From NCBI GenBank assembly GCA_000431135.1, contig HF987781.1:1-5630 (forward strand): a stretch of 5,630 nucleotides of DNA, given 5' to 3'. Positions 5,591-5,630 of this stretch are shown here, piece after piece (position 1 is the first letter of the stretch; each line of letters starts with the position of its first letter). The DNA is from Clostridium sp. CAG:590 (GTDB lineage Bacteria; Bacillota; Clostridia; Lachnospirales; Lachnospiraceae). The notes below the pieces were generated by a model. That model worked only from the letters and a program-made list of their open reading frames with translations. It made no database searches and had not been told where the DNA came from. The translations under genes were made by a program, and so were the position numbers.

Positions 5591-5630
5591 GATCATATCA
5601 CCCTTTCACAGCGTAAGTGACGGATGATGT

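Noticed and set aside
5276..5596. 106-codon minus-strand frame opposite the 3' half of hslO
   Set aside because: It is fully antisense to a confidently identified gene and has no supporting ribosome binding site or family resemblance.
5592..5628. Possible terminator hairpin after hslO (ATCAT with ATGAT, inner TCAC with GTGA)
   Set aside because: The arms are only 4-5 bases with unpaired bases between them, and no T-run is visible before the window ends.

Overview
The window looks like chromosomal DNA from a low-GC Gram-positive anaerobe of the class Clostridia, most likely a Lachnospiraceae member. This rests on AT-rich intergenic DNA, strong AGGAGG-type ribosome binding sites, sigma-A-like promoter elements, a 291-residue Hsp33 with the usual zinc centre, and a YqeM-like methyltransferase. 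The family-level assignment is inference; no rRNA or other diagnostic marker is present.

Layout: the window splits at a divergent intergenic region (about 3026-3190). To its left, three genes read on the minus strand. In transcription order they are a 62-residue two-helix membrane protein (2837-3025), a 699-residue soluble helical protein of unrecognised family (583-2682), and a type IV pilin-like protein with a class III prepilin signal (41-493). To its right, three genes read on the plus strand: a 220-residue membrane-anchored, extremely acidic protein (3191-3853), a class I SAM-dependent methyltransferase (3958-4713), and the redox-regulated chaperone Hsp33, hslO (4715-5590). The last two are separated by one base and are very probably co-translated.

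Regulatory structure: the two upstream minus-strand genes each have a candidate promoter carrying the same 12-base extended -10 block (TGTGATAATATT). The leader of the 699-residue gene contains a 20-base inverted repeat. A 14-base-arm inverted repeat lies between that gene and the pilin gene. A long stem-loop, probably a terminator, separates the acidic protein gene from the methyltransferase-hslO pair.

How the genes work together: the methyltransferase-hslO pair is an ordinary housekeeping or stress arrangement. The left half is more accessory-looking, but its genes cannot be assigned a joint function from this sequence. The pilin gene may be the edge of a pilus or secretion cluster continuing off the left end. 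I see no CRISPR array, insertion sequence, tRNA, rRNA or clear evidence of a new defence or mobile system. The best candidates for something undescribed are the 699-residue protein and the acidic membrane-anchored protein.
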